Source: Eremophila alpestris peregrina (taxonomy: Eukaryota; Chordata; Aves; Passeriformes; Alaudidae). Taken from it: 64,000 bases of DNA. The stretch spans positions 6,570,897-6,634,896 of the forward strand of contig WMCF01000030.1 of the NCBI GenBank assembly GCA_009792885.1. Reading direction: 5' to 3'. Positions 1 to 14,864 of the stretch are shown here, piece after piece (position 1 is the first letter of the stretch; each line of letters starts with the position of its first letter). Under the pieces are notes generated by a model. The model was given only the letters and a program-made list of their open reading frames with translations. It searched no databases and was not told the DNA's origin. A program made the translations under genes and the position numbers.

Positions 1-3000
1 CTTTGCACAAGCTGTAATAATTTTTTTGTTGATAGGAAGAATGAAAATACACACAGTGGAAGGTATTCACAATATGAAGGAAGCAGAACACAAAACATTT
101 CCATATTGCTAAAAAACGTTTGATTAAGCTTTTTTGTTAAAAAAGTCTCTACTAATGGCAAGCATAGTTGTAAGCATGGCAGTGACCTTTTTTCCTCTTT
201 TATCCAAATGGAGAAAAAATAAACAAGCTTTTTTTTTCTCTATTTTCCCATGTCTTTATTATCTTTTTAAAGCCTGTCAAAGAAAGAATAACCCACTTGC
301 TGGCTTTGTTGCTACAGCTCACTGCAATATTTTATAATAGTCTATAATTAAGGCTTTATTCAATCAGAACTATGACATCCATTGGATAAAAAGACTTTTG
401 TAACCTTTAAAGCAGGATGGTAGTTAATATTCAGAGCCTAAACCTGCTTTAGTACTACTAGCAGCATCAAACTAAAACTAAATCTTTGTAACTTTGAATT
501 CTTACCAAATACACTAAAAGGTGAACTGGATAAAACTGCAGTCAATGAATATCTAATGTTCAACAGATGAAGACTTTTTTTTTGTTTTTCCACAGTTGTC
601 TGCTGATTCTCATTAATTGCAAGAACAAATTTTCTTAATTTAAAAACTAATCACCGTGGCAAACAGTCAGCCCCACATTACACAAACTGAATTCATAAAT
701 CTGTCTTTTCTTGATGAGAATATATTTACTTTAATGCTCAAGTACAAGATCAAAATATTTCTTCAAAGCCATTTGAAGAAATTCAGGCAAATAGTAACCA
801 TTTTTTCAGAAATATACAACACTAACAGTTTTTTGGCTTTTTTATATTATTTTGGTGAAGAGAAAAAAATGGTTCTTTAAACTGAAGGTCCTGAAAACAA
901 CAGTTTTTACGTTCCTCTGACTCTATGAAGGAAAGCATTCAAGAAAAATTCTTTAGTTTTAAACTACAAGATAGCAATAGTCAAGGAGAAAAATATTACA
1001 AGTAGAAATTGCTGGGAATGGTCCAGGACATCTTCCAGCTGAGGCTCATTTGAAAGGGCCTAACCTGTAAGAAACTCTCTGAAATGTGAACAATGTGCAA
1101 GGAGTGGTGACTTAGTACTTAGGTGTATTTCTAGGGAAATACACTCTTGATCTGAATTAAAACACGAGTGTGAACATGGTCAGGATCAAAATCATGTTTT
1201 CCCAACCACAGAACCTAAATTTAACATACACAGATAAGAAGAAACAAAGGCAATGGAGAAAACCCCCTAAACACCATTATGTTAAAGATTGTAAATTATG
1301 ATCTGAGAACTGTGACTTCACCCTTAGAGATAACTAAATTCACCAAGATACCTGCAATCTTGTAGCCTTTTTCATTTTTTTTTTAATTTATATGACCTAC
1401 TTTCTCATTCTTTTAAAATTATTAAAAAAAAAACCAATTACACAACTTTCCTTTGACATTTTGCACACAGTACTACCCAATAATACATCACTGCAGGAAA
1501 AGTCCATTCTTTATCTCCATATTTTGGCCCCATGGGCCTAATGCTTAGCAAATCAATCTGATAGTTGTCTGAAAGCCTAAATTTCAACTGTGAATGTTCC
1601 TCCACTGCTTTGTGTCTTTTCCTCTCTCTCTCCCTCCCTTCCAACTCCCAAGCTGATGAACTGTTTCCCACTCTGGGTGGAGTGAAAAAAGAAGAAAAAT
1701 GCAAAAATGTAGCATTTAGCAAAAACTACATGCCTACAAGTTTGCCAGATGTTAGAAAAGGAAATGTGGTTTCAGATAGCAGCCTTTTGCAAGGACTGAC
1801 CACAGGGAAAAGCGTGGTGCTTAACAAGTGACCATTAGCAGGGGTCTCACTTGTTTCTGCTCCATGGACAATTCTCTTACCCACCATTTTCTGCTGCAAG
1901 ACATAATTAGTTACCTCACTGGGGTGTTTTGCTTCCTCTTCTCAGCTTTGTAACACCCCTTTTTATTGCTTTCATAAACTCAGTGATCCAATAATTTAAA
2001 CAGAGATCAGAATAAAGTATACTTTGACTATGCTAAGTTAAAGCAACTCTAGAGAAACACCAAGCAAAACATCTATAACTTTGATGTTTGCCAGAAGACT
2101 CTGATAAAGTGGAGTAATAAATTAGACTGGGTTTTTTGGGGTTGTTTTTTTTTTTTTTTTGGTAATTTGAGACATTCCTTCAACTTGGAAAAAAATATTG
2201 AAATTAATAATATGTTGTGCTCCAATCACTGAACACATGCAGTTGCTTACTTGTTTTAGCATATTATGTCATATGTTTTCTATAAAACTCTGAATAAATT
2301 TGGAAGTTCATGAGCAGTCTTGTCCTATAAAATCATAACAGGTAAAATATTATTTCTATTTTGTACCAGCTTTGGCCAAAATCTGATGATTTAAAAGATT
2401 TGATTTTGCAGTTCTTGGTCAATTGAAGATTTTGCAAGGCATTCAGTTAGGCTTATTCTCAATTATATAATATATATGCATAAATCACAAACATAAAAAA
2501 AAGGACATATATAACAATATAACCATGAAAATAAATTAGCAGGTGGAAATGACCACTATTCTATGAAATGTGGTTCTGATGGGAGACTGTCCTAGTCATT
2601 GTTCACTTTTTATTGTCGGGCAATATTTTGCTCTTTATATGTTATTATTCATGTCATTGGGGATGTAATTTGATTATCCTTTAAAATAATATGAAAGAAC
2701 CAACATTTAAATTTTGGAAATTTTAATGAGTCACTTGTTGGTAGCTGAGTTTGTGGTACAATAACTACCATTTCATAGGCATCACACAAACTTCCTTAAG
2801 TGGTATATAAAGGCTTCCTAATCGAATTACTTATGGGCCTTGGGGAGGAATTAGATTTTCAATTATTACATTCATAATTTAGAAAAGGAAATGTTGATTA
2901 GATTTGTTTAATTTAATGTTCCAGGTAATGTGGGATTTTCCTCACTAATGTATTTATTCTTGGGTTTGGGTTTTGATACTTTCTTGTGTGCTTCTCTGAT

Positions 3001-6000
3001 TAATCATTTATGTTTCATAGCAGTATTTGTTATAAAGGTCAACAATAATGAATTATTATTCTACTTTTTATTTGTTTGGGGTTTTTTCATGAACCTCAGG
3101 ATACACTTACTTTGTCCAGCTAATAGCGATGGTTTCAGTTATTACACTGTTTATGCTTACACATCCACTTAGTGATTTGAAGACCATGTGAGAAAATTCA
3201 AATAAAGAATACTTGAATAGAGGCTAGAATTGTATTTAAAACAGTGTTGGGGTTTTCTAAGTATCTTCAAATTATGCTCTAATTTTTTTCTCCTGGATGG
3301 ATTCAGTTTTGGTGATTTCTGAGAGACCACTGGAAATGAAGTGACAATTACTAATATCAGATATGATTTTTGGGGATACCCTCCTCATCTCCCCAGTGCT
3401 CACTGCTGTCGTACTCACAACAACACATTTCAAAAACAAAGTCACTTATTCCTTAATCTGTTGCTAGAAAATATTCACAACATTATCAATAATTTGGCCT
3501 CTCAGATAGAGATTTGAATTGCAGGAGGACCCTACTCACAGGGGCAAAATTTTGTAAAGGATTAGTCTTCAGAAAATCTTCTATTATAGAGACTGGCAGG
3601 AGAGAAAGAAAAAAAGAAAAAAAAAACCCAAAAACCAAAAACCCACCACCTTTTCTAGAAGCCAAATTAAAACATTGAGTCACAGTCTTGCTCTGATTGG
3701 CCACTAAATGATCACTCTTCACCAGACAAGAGTTAAATAGGAATAATCTTTAAGGGCGTGACAAGCACCACCTCATCTCCTCCTGCCATGTGCCAGAGGG
3801 GTCTCACACAGGACACATCTTCCAGCAAGGTGTGGAGAAGGAGCAGAGAAGAAGGTGATCAGTTACTGCTCTCTAAAGAAAGCACAATAAAGATGGAAAT
3901 CACAGAGATCCCACTTGGGAAGCAGTGCAGGTCAGAGGGATTGCTGGACAAACCGCTGCTGTCTGTGCAAGGTTGTGACAGCAGTTCACGCGCTTCTCTG
4001 ATTTGTATTACACCTTCTTTTGAGAAAATGAAATATGGTATCAAAATCTCCCGCATGAACCTCATTCCTGTGGAATCAGTCCAGCTCTCCTGGCATTAGT
4101 TGACTTGCATTAGAGCAGCAAACACTCTTGATGCACTTTATCACTCCACCTGCACCTGCACACTATCACTGCTAAAAATTCCGTGTCTCTGCTAATTTCA
4201 ATTATCCTCAACGTGTTTGAAGGCAGTTGAGATCCTCTACAAAACAAGCAAAGCTGAGAGGTTTCAGGGCTCAAATCCTAGCAAAGTAGTGGTAAGAATA
4301 TGATATTATTAACCAGCAGCAGCAAACATAAATGTGAAGAAAGAAATCAATTTGCAGCAGAAGAAAATATGGACGAATTCTATAAACTGGCAATATGACT
4401 GTATCCAGACTTTGGTTACTCCAGCAAGAAAAAGACAGATCTTCTGAAATCATTCTTCATAGCAGATGTTATCTGAGAAGCCTGAAAAACTTTGATTTAA
4501 TTTGTTTATAAAACAAAAAATATTTATTTCCTATAACTATTCAGATACTTTCAAATTCTGTAACATTGCAAAAGATTAAGCGAGGTAATTCTAAAAGATG
4601 TATTAAACATACAGAAAAGCCCAAATTGTTTCTGGATTTCCACACGTGTATCTTATTTTATGAAATGTAAATGCTGAGTATATGGACTTTGTTGTTTTCA
4701 TCCTGAATTCTTCTGGTTATGAAACAGATGTTATTGTGGAGAAAAAAAGTTAGACACTGCTAAATATTCATGTTTTGAATGTTTCAAAATAATATTAGAA
4801 ACCCAATAATCTTCTATTTGTTATTTTCAACAAGTGAATGTAATAGAAATAATAATTTCTTTAGAAACTAGTTCTGAGGGCTAGGTATTCACATTCTGCA
4901 GTTTTGGCTAAGTTCCTTAGGTTGGTTTCTATCTCTTCATACTTCATATTTCTCTCCATTATCATGTATTCAAGAACATAATCCTAAAATTAAGACTCTC
5001 AGTCCTCTGAGAGTTAACAAAAAAACCCCAAAACAAACTTATTAACCACATTAAAAGCACTTCTGGTGCATGTTGTCTGTCCCTAGATTAATGTTCAGCA
5101 GAAGGAAGAATATTTAGGAATGACCAGACACAACTTTTTTTTTCCATTTCATTCCATCCTGCTTCTAAAGAATAGTAACAAGAAATACTATACAATGCTG
5201 TGAAGTATTAAATGGACTGAGGGGGAAAAAAAAGCACTTGGAATTAATTTTCAAATTCAGATCCCCAGAAGTCACTGTTTCTCATCTGTCTAGGTAAACC
5301 ATTGATAGGAATGAAATTATTCCTCCCAGTGAAGAAAAGAAAAAATAAGGGTGACTGTGTACAGAAGTTTCTTCAAGCTACATCATTAGAGACAAAATGA
5401 AAAGACTTTTTCATATTTAAGCTAGTACTTTGTTGAAAGTTTTTTAGCAAATCTAGTTATTGCTGGCCCTTTATTCAAAAATGCAATTTTTGCTTCTCTT
5501 TACCTTTAGAGAAGGGTAAACCAGTAATTTATTTCTTCTGCAGCCTGCGCCTGTTAAAATGATTATTTACATTCATGCTTTACTATTAAAATGGAGCAAT
5601 TTTGTGTTGCCTAGATACAGATCAGAAGGCTACTTTATATAACTAATACACATGAACAAACAAAGCAATCACATATGAAAATAGTTCTTCATTCTAGTAT
5701 TTTCTTTAACCTTCTTTGCCCTTTTTTGCCACCATTGCTTGTGACAATAAAAACATTCTTACTGAAGATACCTACAACTCCAGCAGGATTTTAGAGCCTT
5801 TCTTTTACATTCAAAGCATTTCACCAGCTGTTTCTTAAATGGATTATCGTGCCCATTCACTAGATTGTTGGCACAAAGAAGACAATGAGCCATGGCAATC
5901 AATATTTCTAGCTTTACTTACTGGTCTGGTTTTATTTGGATGTAAATATGATGCAAAGCATCTTCCATCTTGCATCTATGCAACTCATACAATTATCTAA

Positions 6001-9000
6001 AGCTGTATTTTCCTATTTAAAATTTATAATTTTAAAGAAATACTCTTTCTCCAAATCTGTTCTTATTTAAAATGGACATCATAAAGTAAAAATTAATAGA
6101 TTGATTCACATATGTTTGCAGAACTTCATACCTTATGGTTATTACGCAGAAATTTTAATTCCATCTCTTCTTAATTTAAACTGAACTATTTCTGCCCTAT
6201 GTTGATCTACATATTGGTCTCCAGTGGAATTTTTATACACATATAAACACACAAGTACATAAGTGTGTGTGTGTGTGTGTATGTATTTAGTGTTCATTAA
6301 GTACAAACTGAAAATTAAAATGTGTCTTTTGTCAAATATTTCGACCCACTAAGTGACATTTATTGCTAGAAAAGAAAATGTCAGAAAAACAAATTGTTAA
6401 ATGGGAGAAGGTTGAGAATCTACTTTCTGGGCTGTAACACAGTTTTGCTTTGTTGTCTTTTTTCCCATGGGAATTTAAAGAATAATGCAAATGAAACCTA
6501 AAAAAAATAAAATAAAATTATTTGCTCAATCCCAGTTATTTTCACTTCTCTGAAAGTTTTAAAATATTCATGCACACAGCTTCCTTTTGCCTCTTTGTTT
6601 TATGGTCCCATGATTTTCTAGCCTGTCTGAAGTCACCCCAGTTCACCAGAGCTTCTATCCTCAATTGGAATATCTCTTTTGGGGCTAAGTGACTGTGTAA
6701 AATATGTTTCTACATCTTGTATGAATCCTATCAAGGTAAGATGAGAAATAGTTGTTTCTTCACATTGCCTGCTCCTGAATGCAAGCCTTACCAGTTCCTA
6801 AGGGGAAGGCTCCCAGCAGTGTCTGCTTCCTGTAGGATGGTTGCTTTGTCTTAATTAGGAAAAGCTTGATTAAGGAAAAGTCAGTCTTTCTACGGTCTCC
6901 ACAGCTGCCTGTCCTTCTCCACTGACTAGTAAACACTTTATTTTTGTAGAATAAGCCCTAAATATGAAGTCAGGCTTCCTCAAGGACCACAGAGATAGTG
7001 TTTGAGTTGAACATCTAATCAAACACGAGTAACTAATAGGCAGTACTACCAAATAAACATCCCAACATCTCCACAAACATCTAAAACTCTCCAGAAAGGA
7101 TTTCCAGCACTGCTTACCATAGAATAGTTTTTAAAAATAATTTTCTGACTATTTTTACAAAGACTGTTTTAGATCCACACACTTTATATTACAAAGAGAG
7201 CTTTGCTTTGCAATGCAAATATATACAGAATACATGAATAGATGTAAAAGAGGTAGTGGCAATCGGTGTTTTACCTAACAAAATGAAACTTTTAAAGTAG
7301 CCTAGATAGTGTGTTCTTTTATGTAAGCTGGTGAGTTGTTTGCCACCATTTGCTGAATTTGTTGCACTATGAACAGAGACAATTTTCCTTGCGTGCTACT
7401 TTGGAATCAAAGCAATGACTCACAAGCACTATTTGTCTGTTTGTGACAACAAGGCTTTGTACCAGTATTCTTACTGAAGATATCAGGGCTCCCAACAGGA
7501 TGCAGAATTTTTTATGGTGCCTTTTTCATTCCCTAACTATTTCATGGCAGGTCACCAAATATGTTTCTAAGTGGGTCATTCAGCCCCTTCACAGTTTTAA
7601 ATTTTTTTTCCTCTATTTTTATCCAAGATTTTTAATCGTGTCAATATCCTCCTGATAAAAAGAGCTTTAAGCACACAACATCAGTGCAGCTATATTTTCT
7701 GCATAGTTTGATACCAAGAATGAAGACTAGAAATCAGGAAAATACCCAACTTCCTGTGCCAGTTCAGTTTGTGTCTCGCAAACAGGATGGATCCTTGGTA
7801 GTTGTAGACTTAGGATTTATTATTTGTCTATATCATACAAGCAATAAGCAAGAGATACAGAAAAACAACAACATCTATGCAAACTAAATCATGAGACAAA
7901 ATAAAAACTTCCAGAACATTTCATAAGAATTTTCTCAGCTAATAGCTTACAATTAACAAGCTTAGGGTCACATTACTTTAGCAAATTAGAAAACGACCCA
8001 TGTGGGTTCCAGGTTAACAAAAGCCTTCTATGAAGCTAAAAACAATAAACAATAATTCATTATTTAGTTTGAAACTTTTTCTATTTTTGTAAAGCAAGGT
8101 ATCTAAGTCCTTTACATCCTGAACCACCAGCATTTGTTCTTGTTCTTGTTCCCTCCAACAGACACAAATGTATTTTCTTAGTTCCTAATTTCCTAGTTTC
8201 CCATGAGAATTTGTAGAATTTCTCAGCTTCTCTCAGCCTCCTGTCAACTTATTAAAACTTATTTCATACATCTTGGGGTCTCTCCTGCTTTTAGGATTCC
8301 TACATTCCTGGACAGAAGTTCAGCATATTTTTAATGTTTGCTTGTTATTTTACATACACATTCATAAGCACACAAATCCACACACACACTCAAAATACTC
8401 CCTAAAAAGCATAAATCTCAATATACACAATCTTCATTACAATGAGAAGATAGATGGATACAAGGCTCTTCATTTTCATAGGATGATTTAAAGAATTTTA
8501 CTTCCTGGTTTTGCCCCATTATTATTACTTATAGAGTCTTAATCTTTAGGTCATATCCATTCAATTTAAGAGAATTTTTGAGCTACACAGAAGGATAGAA
8601 ATCTGAAAGTGTCAAGTTGCCTTGTATTTCCAGGCCCACAACTTTCTAACTTCATAATTTGAATGTAAAAAAGAAAATCCTCTTTACATCAAATTTTGGA
8701 ACCTATGACTCATTTCATATCAAGCAAAATAGATGTATGAAATTGGGTTAAAAAAAAAACCAACAGATTTTTTTTTTTTTGCCAGATTACTATCAAGGGA
8801 TTTTATCTTAAATTATTAGAAGTTTATGTCAATGTTTCTTCTGTTATTGCTCAGATAATTAAGGTTGCAATAAGTACAAGTGCATGAATCCCTACTCCTT
8901 TGCTCTTCTGGAAAAGGAATTGATGGAAAAGGTGTGGCAGAGACATATAGCTGAGTATAAATGCTCTCTAGTCAAACTAACCTCTGCTGACTATAGATCT

Positions 9001-12000
9001 ACAGAGCATTTTTTGTGATAGGATTACTTTTATCTCACTCCTTCCCACTTTGTCTTCACTTCTTATCTCTTCCCAATGTTTTTTTTTTTATTTTTTTGCT
9101 TGTGGTTTTTTGTTTATTTTTCATTTGTTTGGTTTTGTTTTGTTTTTGTTTCTTGTCATGATACTTTATTGGTGCCCTGCCTCTGAAAGTAAGAAGATAC
9201 AATTATCCTTATTTTGCAAATGAAGAAACTGGAGTAGAGAAACTGAAAACCCAAGACACAGAGAAAACCACTTTTAGAATTAATAAAAGAATAAAGAAGA
9301 ATATGGCTTCCAGTTCTAATTCAGCATGTTGCAAAGCAAATGTTTTCATCAATGAAAGTACAAAGAAAATCACAGATGATAAATCTTACAGGTGACTGAT
9401 CTACAGGGGATAAAACATCCAGGCAGAAAGCTACAAATACACTTACTATTCTGCTCTTTTTCCTTCATATAAAAATTCTTTATCCAGAGCAAAGCAGAGA
9501 TGTATACAGGAATAGAATGGAACCCATAGATTTGGAATGTACAGGAATGTGAGAGGAGCAATGGGCAGTAACCTAAAAATCAATTACTAGAAAAGCCCCA
9601 AGGGGCTGGGGATTTTTTTAGAGCAACTGAAAAGAAGATTCCAGTGTGGTAAACTGATGCTATCTTTGGACATCTAAGGAGGAAGCAGTTTGTAAGAAAA
9701 GAAAGATGACTTCATCACTATGAAGAACACTGTAATCCATTCTGAGATTTTTATTTTAAGACAGCAACAATGTGAATGAAGGATAAGCCAAAAAATGAAG
9801 GATCTTAGGAACTAGAAAAAAACAATAGGATTCATCTCTCTTAGTTTTAAATATTACCAGTGTAGAGAGCTGAGTTAGATCTCTGGGTGTCTCTTTAATC
9901 TTAAGGGTAACCAGTATCTGCTACATTTAAGGCAAACACATATAATGAAATTCCATTCTTTAGGTTTTGGATTCCAAGTCTGCTGAGGTTTTGCAAAAAG
10001 ACTGAGATAGAACTTAATTGCAGTGTAAAAATACCTTTATGATCACAGAAACTCACTTGACAATGAAAAGTCTCAAAAGCAACAACGAAAAGGCAGTAAG
10101 CTGAACTGAGACAAACTCAAGAGATATAAACATGGAATGTTTTTTTCAAAAGAGCAAATACTGTTGATACTTTAATTTAAAGGTGAGCCCAGATGTTGAT
10201 ACAACCCTTCTAACAACAGATCTAGTAGCATAAAATTCATGTGAGGAATTATTTTATTTCAAAAGCAAACCTCTGGCTACTGAAAGGCAATTTTGAATAT
10301 GTTATGACTATACTATGACAATTTCAGCACACACAGGTTATCTTTCAATCCACCAAAAAAAAGGGAAGTGAAGTTTATATTCCAAGGACCAAGAGAGGAT
10401 TCATTTTAAATCACTGCAGACCTATTAAAAATTACATATAAACCCCTATGTACAATTACTGAATGGTATAGCTAACTATGAACTGGACAGCATCAGTTAC
10501 TGGGGGATACCCCTAGAGTGAGAATTAGATTGGCAGCACGAAGCAAAGTTATAGCATAAAGAAATCCCTCATCACATTTGAGCCTTTCATTAAGTATTTC
10601 AATTTTGTACATAGATGGAAGCTTCTTTTCTTACAAGAAATAATTCTTCTTTTCATTCCATTTTTCTATGAATATGCAATGGTTTCATTTTTAAGCCATA
10701 TTTTTCCTGATGAAATCTTCCTTCCCTTCTACTCCTGGGAAGGAAGGCCAGCCACTGGAATGTATTCAGTTTCACTTCCAGAAACAGAGGCAGATGATCA
10801 CAATGTTGTGAATGGGTACTGCTGTTGGTCTATAATAAAACAGTGATTTTCATATGGCAACTTCTAATCACCTATACAACAAAACTATAGTGAATATGAA
10901 TAGTTCATTCATTCATCTTGTCCTTTTTTAGGATGGCAGTTCAGCTGCCTTACATTATGCCATTAAATCAACAGTTCTACAAGAAATTGTGCTTCTCTCA
11001 AAATCTCTGAATGATGTTTTCTTTTCACTGCAGCAACAGAAAAACCCCAGTAATTCCATCTAGAAGGAAAATTTTAGGTTTTGTAACAAAGTGGATATTA
11101 GCTTTGCCTATGATTTCCTTTGAATGCATCCTACAGCTAACCCAGTTTTCCTGGTGTCTTTTACAGGGACTCTGGGTTACCAGAGTGTGGCTGAGGATTT
11201 CTTTCTTCTAATTATAAATCAATTTTTATAAAATATGAATCATGTTCTGAGGAGTAAAGAGAAAAATTCATAGGTTTTTTACACATTTCAGGGTGATTGG
11301 GGGAGGGGAATAGAAGCCCATATTCCTTTCAAATCAGTACTTTTTATTAATAGAAACACTGTAACACATTCTGAATTACTAAATATATTATTGATATTCT
11401 ATGCATGTTCATATTTATATGTTCCTCCTGTCACTGAGGCAACCAAAAATATTTTACACAGAAATTTACCCTTTGCTGGTAGATTTTTTGAGAAACAGAA
11501 GTTAAAACATAAAAATTTAATTTAAACAAGGCACAATTATAAAAACAACTAGACCACAAATGTAAATCACTGAAAAAAATATTGTTCAAGACTTTATATT
11601 AAACTAAATTTCAACTCTTTCAAAGAACCAAGGGATGTAGAGACATGTCATGGAATGAAGAACAGAGAAAAAAGAATTAATTTTTAACCAACATTTTCGG
11701 TGCCTGAAATTTCTGTCTAATTTCAAGACAACAGCACAGATTAATCTATCACAACTTTTAAGATGAGCAGTTCATAGCAGAATTTACTTGATTAATGTCT
11801 ACTTATTAATGCCTCACAATATTTGTGAAAAGGACATTGTCACAAGAATGCAAAGAAATTTATTAAAACAAATAACAGATTCACTGGTGACTTAATAGGC
11901 CTTCTGTGTGAAACAAAATGGTGAAATGCAGGATTACCTTCAGCTTTTAGCTTAAAAGAACTACAATTACTTGTTTGTTTGCTTGTTTGTTTGTTTGTTT

Positions 12001-14823
12001 TTAAGGCAGAAAATCTGCTTGAATTCCAGTCTTACAAATACTTATGAAAAAGGAGAGCTTTGCACATATTATTAGGTCTTCTGAAATCAATGACACCTCC
12101 TCATATTTTTAAATGTTTGAAGAATCAGACTGCACGCCCTGTAGGAGCCATTTCCCAAATGCAAATCTAGTAGCTGCAAATTTAATGTTTACCATCTGTG
12201 AGGAAAACAGTTTTTATCTGAAAGTACCTGAGTGTGGTGCACTTTCCCTATTTTTTTTCTATTACTTATTTCCCTGATTATTCTAAAGCTAAATTAAGTG
12301 AAATACTTTGCCTGTTGCAATGACCTGTACGCTACAGGAATAACACCTCCCCCAAATGGCAGCCTGTTTATCAAACCAAAGGAGGGTTAACCAGCAGCTC
12401 TTCCAGCAGTAACCAAATCTATCAGACCTCAGGAGAAGCACTACAGCACAATATTCTTTCCAGAATAAAATCTGCCAGTCTAAAAAGATTCACAGGTAAG
12501 TAAATGAGATCACAGGAATTAAAGAATGAGAATTATTCCTCAGAAAATGACCCAAATGTGAAAGTTCATAAAAAGTAATGCTAGTATTAAATAAAAATTA
12601 AAAAAAAAACCCAAAAACAAAAAAAAAACCCTGCAATCATAATATAATGATGCAGTATACAGTAATATATATATATATATGCATTATCTTTTACATAAGA
12701 TGTATTTTACATTTGACATAAAGACATTTGTGAAATTACTAAATTGACATGATCAGCCCTTAACAGAAGAGAGTCAATGGGAAGGTCAGTATAAAATCAA
12801 CAATTTGCAAGCAAACTCTGACAAGAGAAATAACTATGAATGTATAATTCAAAAGTACTATTAACACATTAAGAGTTTTTTAAAGATTCCATTATAGATA
12901 AAGACTATATCCCTCAAATTTCCAAAGAAAAATTCTTGCAAAACTACTCCTCATGAGTGGTAAGCAACAACAAATTAATACATTATTTATATTCCATATC
13001 TGAGTTATGGGCAAAGGTGAAAACACAGAATAATACTTTACAGCAGTATTAAAACATCACTTAAATTACAAAATGTATAATTTTAACCAACATTATTTCT
13101 TTTGCTTTTACCCTTAAAAGGATGCAGAAGTAAAGAATAGATGTGATACTATAAACTGGACTTTGAGGCAATAGGCACTGTCAGTGGACAACTTTTAGCA
13201 GCCTTTCATGTGTGTTTTTCACATCTCTCTCTCTTTCTCTCCCTCCTAGGTATTCCCACAAAAAGCTAGTTTCTGAGTATTAGTAAAATGATCTAGAAAA
13301 CCCTCTCTGTGAAGAGCTTTTTATTGAGAACTGAAAGAGATCTTGCTTCTTAAAGGATTAGGCAGAACCTGAACAGGGATTTCAAAAATAGAAGTTAGCC
13401 ATTAATATTAATACTTACCTGCTTTAAATTGCATCCCTAGACTTCAGACAGATAAGCTGAGCAATTTGTGAGAGAAACAGTAATCATCCCTCCACTAAAA
13501 AAGCAATGACACATAACTGTGCAACACAAGAAAACTGAAATTTGGATCCATATCCCTTTGTGAATAAATCCAAAATCAAGCCTAAGTCTGCAAATCTTTG
13601 GAAGTGAGCCCCATTCCCCCAAGCTTCACTGAAAGGGTGCTCTTCAATGGCATAAATCCCACATCCATGCAAGTCCCTACAAAGATGCCCATTGACTCAA
13701 GAAGACTTGGATAAAATAAACAAAATAACAGATGCAGTAGTTTTCATTCAGGATAAAAGTCCTTAAAACAAATGAGAGTTTCATTTAAAAATCTAAATAC
13801 CATAAGTACCAGCAATATGAACTATGCACAGTGACTACATAGAATTATCTATTGATAAAGAATTATATTATTAGTACAGGAGTATTCCATTAAAAGATGA
13901 CATCAGAGCTTTAAGAGATTGATCTATGGCATTAATACTTTAAATGTCCCTTCAGCCACCAACAGAAGGCACAGGAGTCAAAAAAATGCATCAAAATGCC
14001 CATGTCAGTTCAAAGCCCCATAAAAGACTGGAAAAGTAATTTCTTGCATTGAATATTGAAAAATATGAGTCAGTTCAAACGTTGAATACAGTTTTGATGT
14101 GTTCCCAGTCATTTTGGGGAGCACTTCTTGTTATATTTCCAGCATTTTTAACATAGAAAGGGAAAGATTTCAGAATCAGAAATTGAAATTTTAGAATAGA
14201 AAATCAGATCAGAAATTTTATGTCTTCAGTTGTTTTTTTTTCAGATTTCTACCATCCTCCTCTGCTTATGACTTTTCTTACACATACTGCACACACAGAG
14301 CAGTAAATAACGAGGACACAGAGCTGAATTCCCTTCTCAACACTGGGCCTCAAAATGCTCAGAGTGATGAAAATGATGTGTCTACCTAAGCTCAAACATA
14401 GGTATTAAGGTATTAAAAAAGCTTAACCAAACTTAGAGACTTCAGGGAAGGTTTTAAGAATAGGATTCCTCTTCATCTTACTTTACTAAGGTTAAGAACC
14501 TTGCTGAATCTTATCATCCAACTTTTTCTTTATGTCAGTCAATGGAGACTGCCTAATGACAGCTCTGCCCATTTTTTGTTAGATGGGATAAGAGATTAGC
14601 CTTTGTTTTAGTTCTTCTGTGCAGCAGTTAACAGCAAGGGATTACTACTAGATGCTTAAAATTACTGAAGTGGATGGTAGAGTGAAAATACACAAGTGTT
14701 GTATGAGCATCTGCAGTTATAAATGTAGAATTTATTATGATGCATGTTATATAGGCTCTTCAGAACTTTTAAAAACTCCTGCAGTGGACAGTACAGCCAA
14801 AGGATTGGAAGTTGTAATTGATT

Positions 14824-14864
<41 letters not shown>

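Noticed and set aside
3758..4099. 113-codon plus-strand open frame
   Set aside because: It begins at a GTG, not an ATG, has no recognised family or splice signals, and an opposite-strand frame of 68 codons is also open; consistent with chance.
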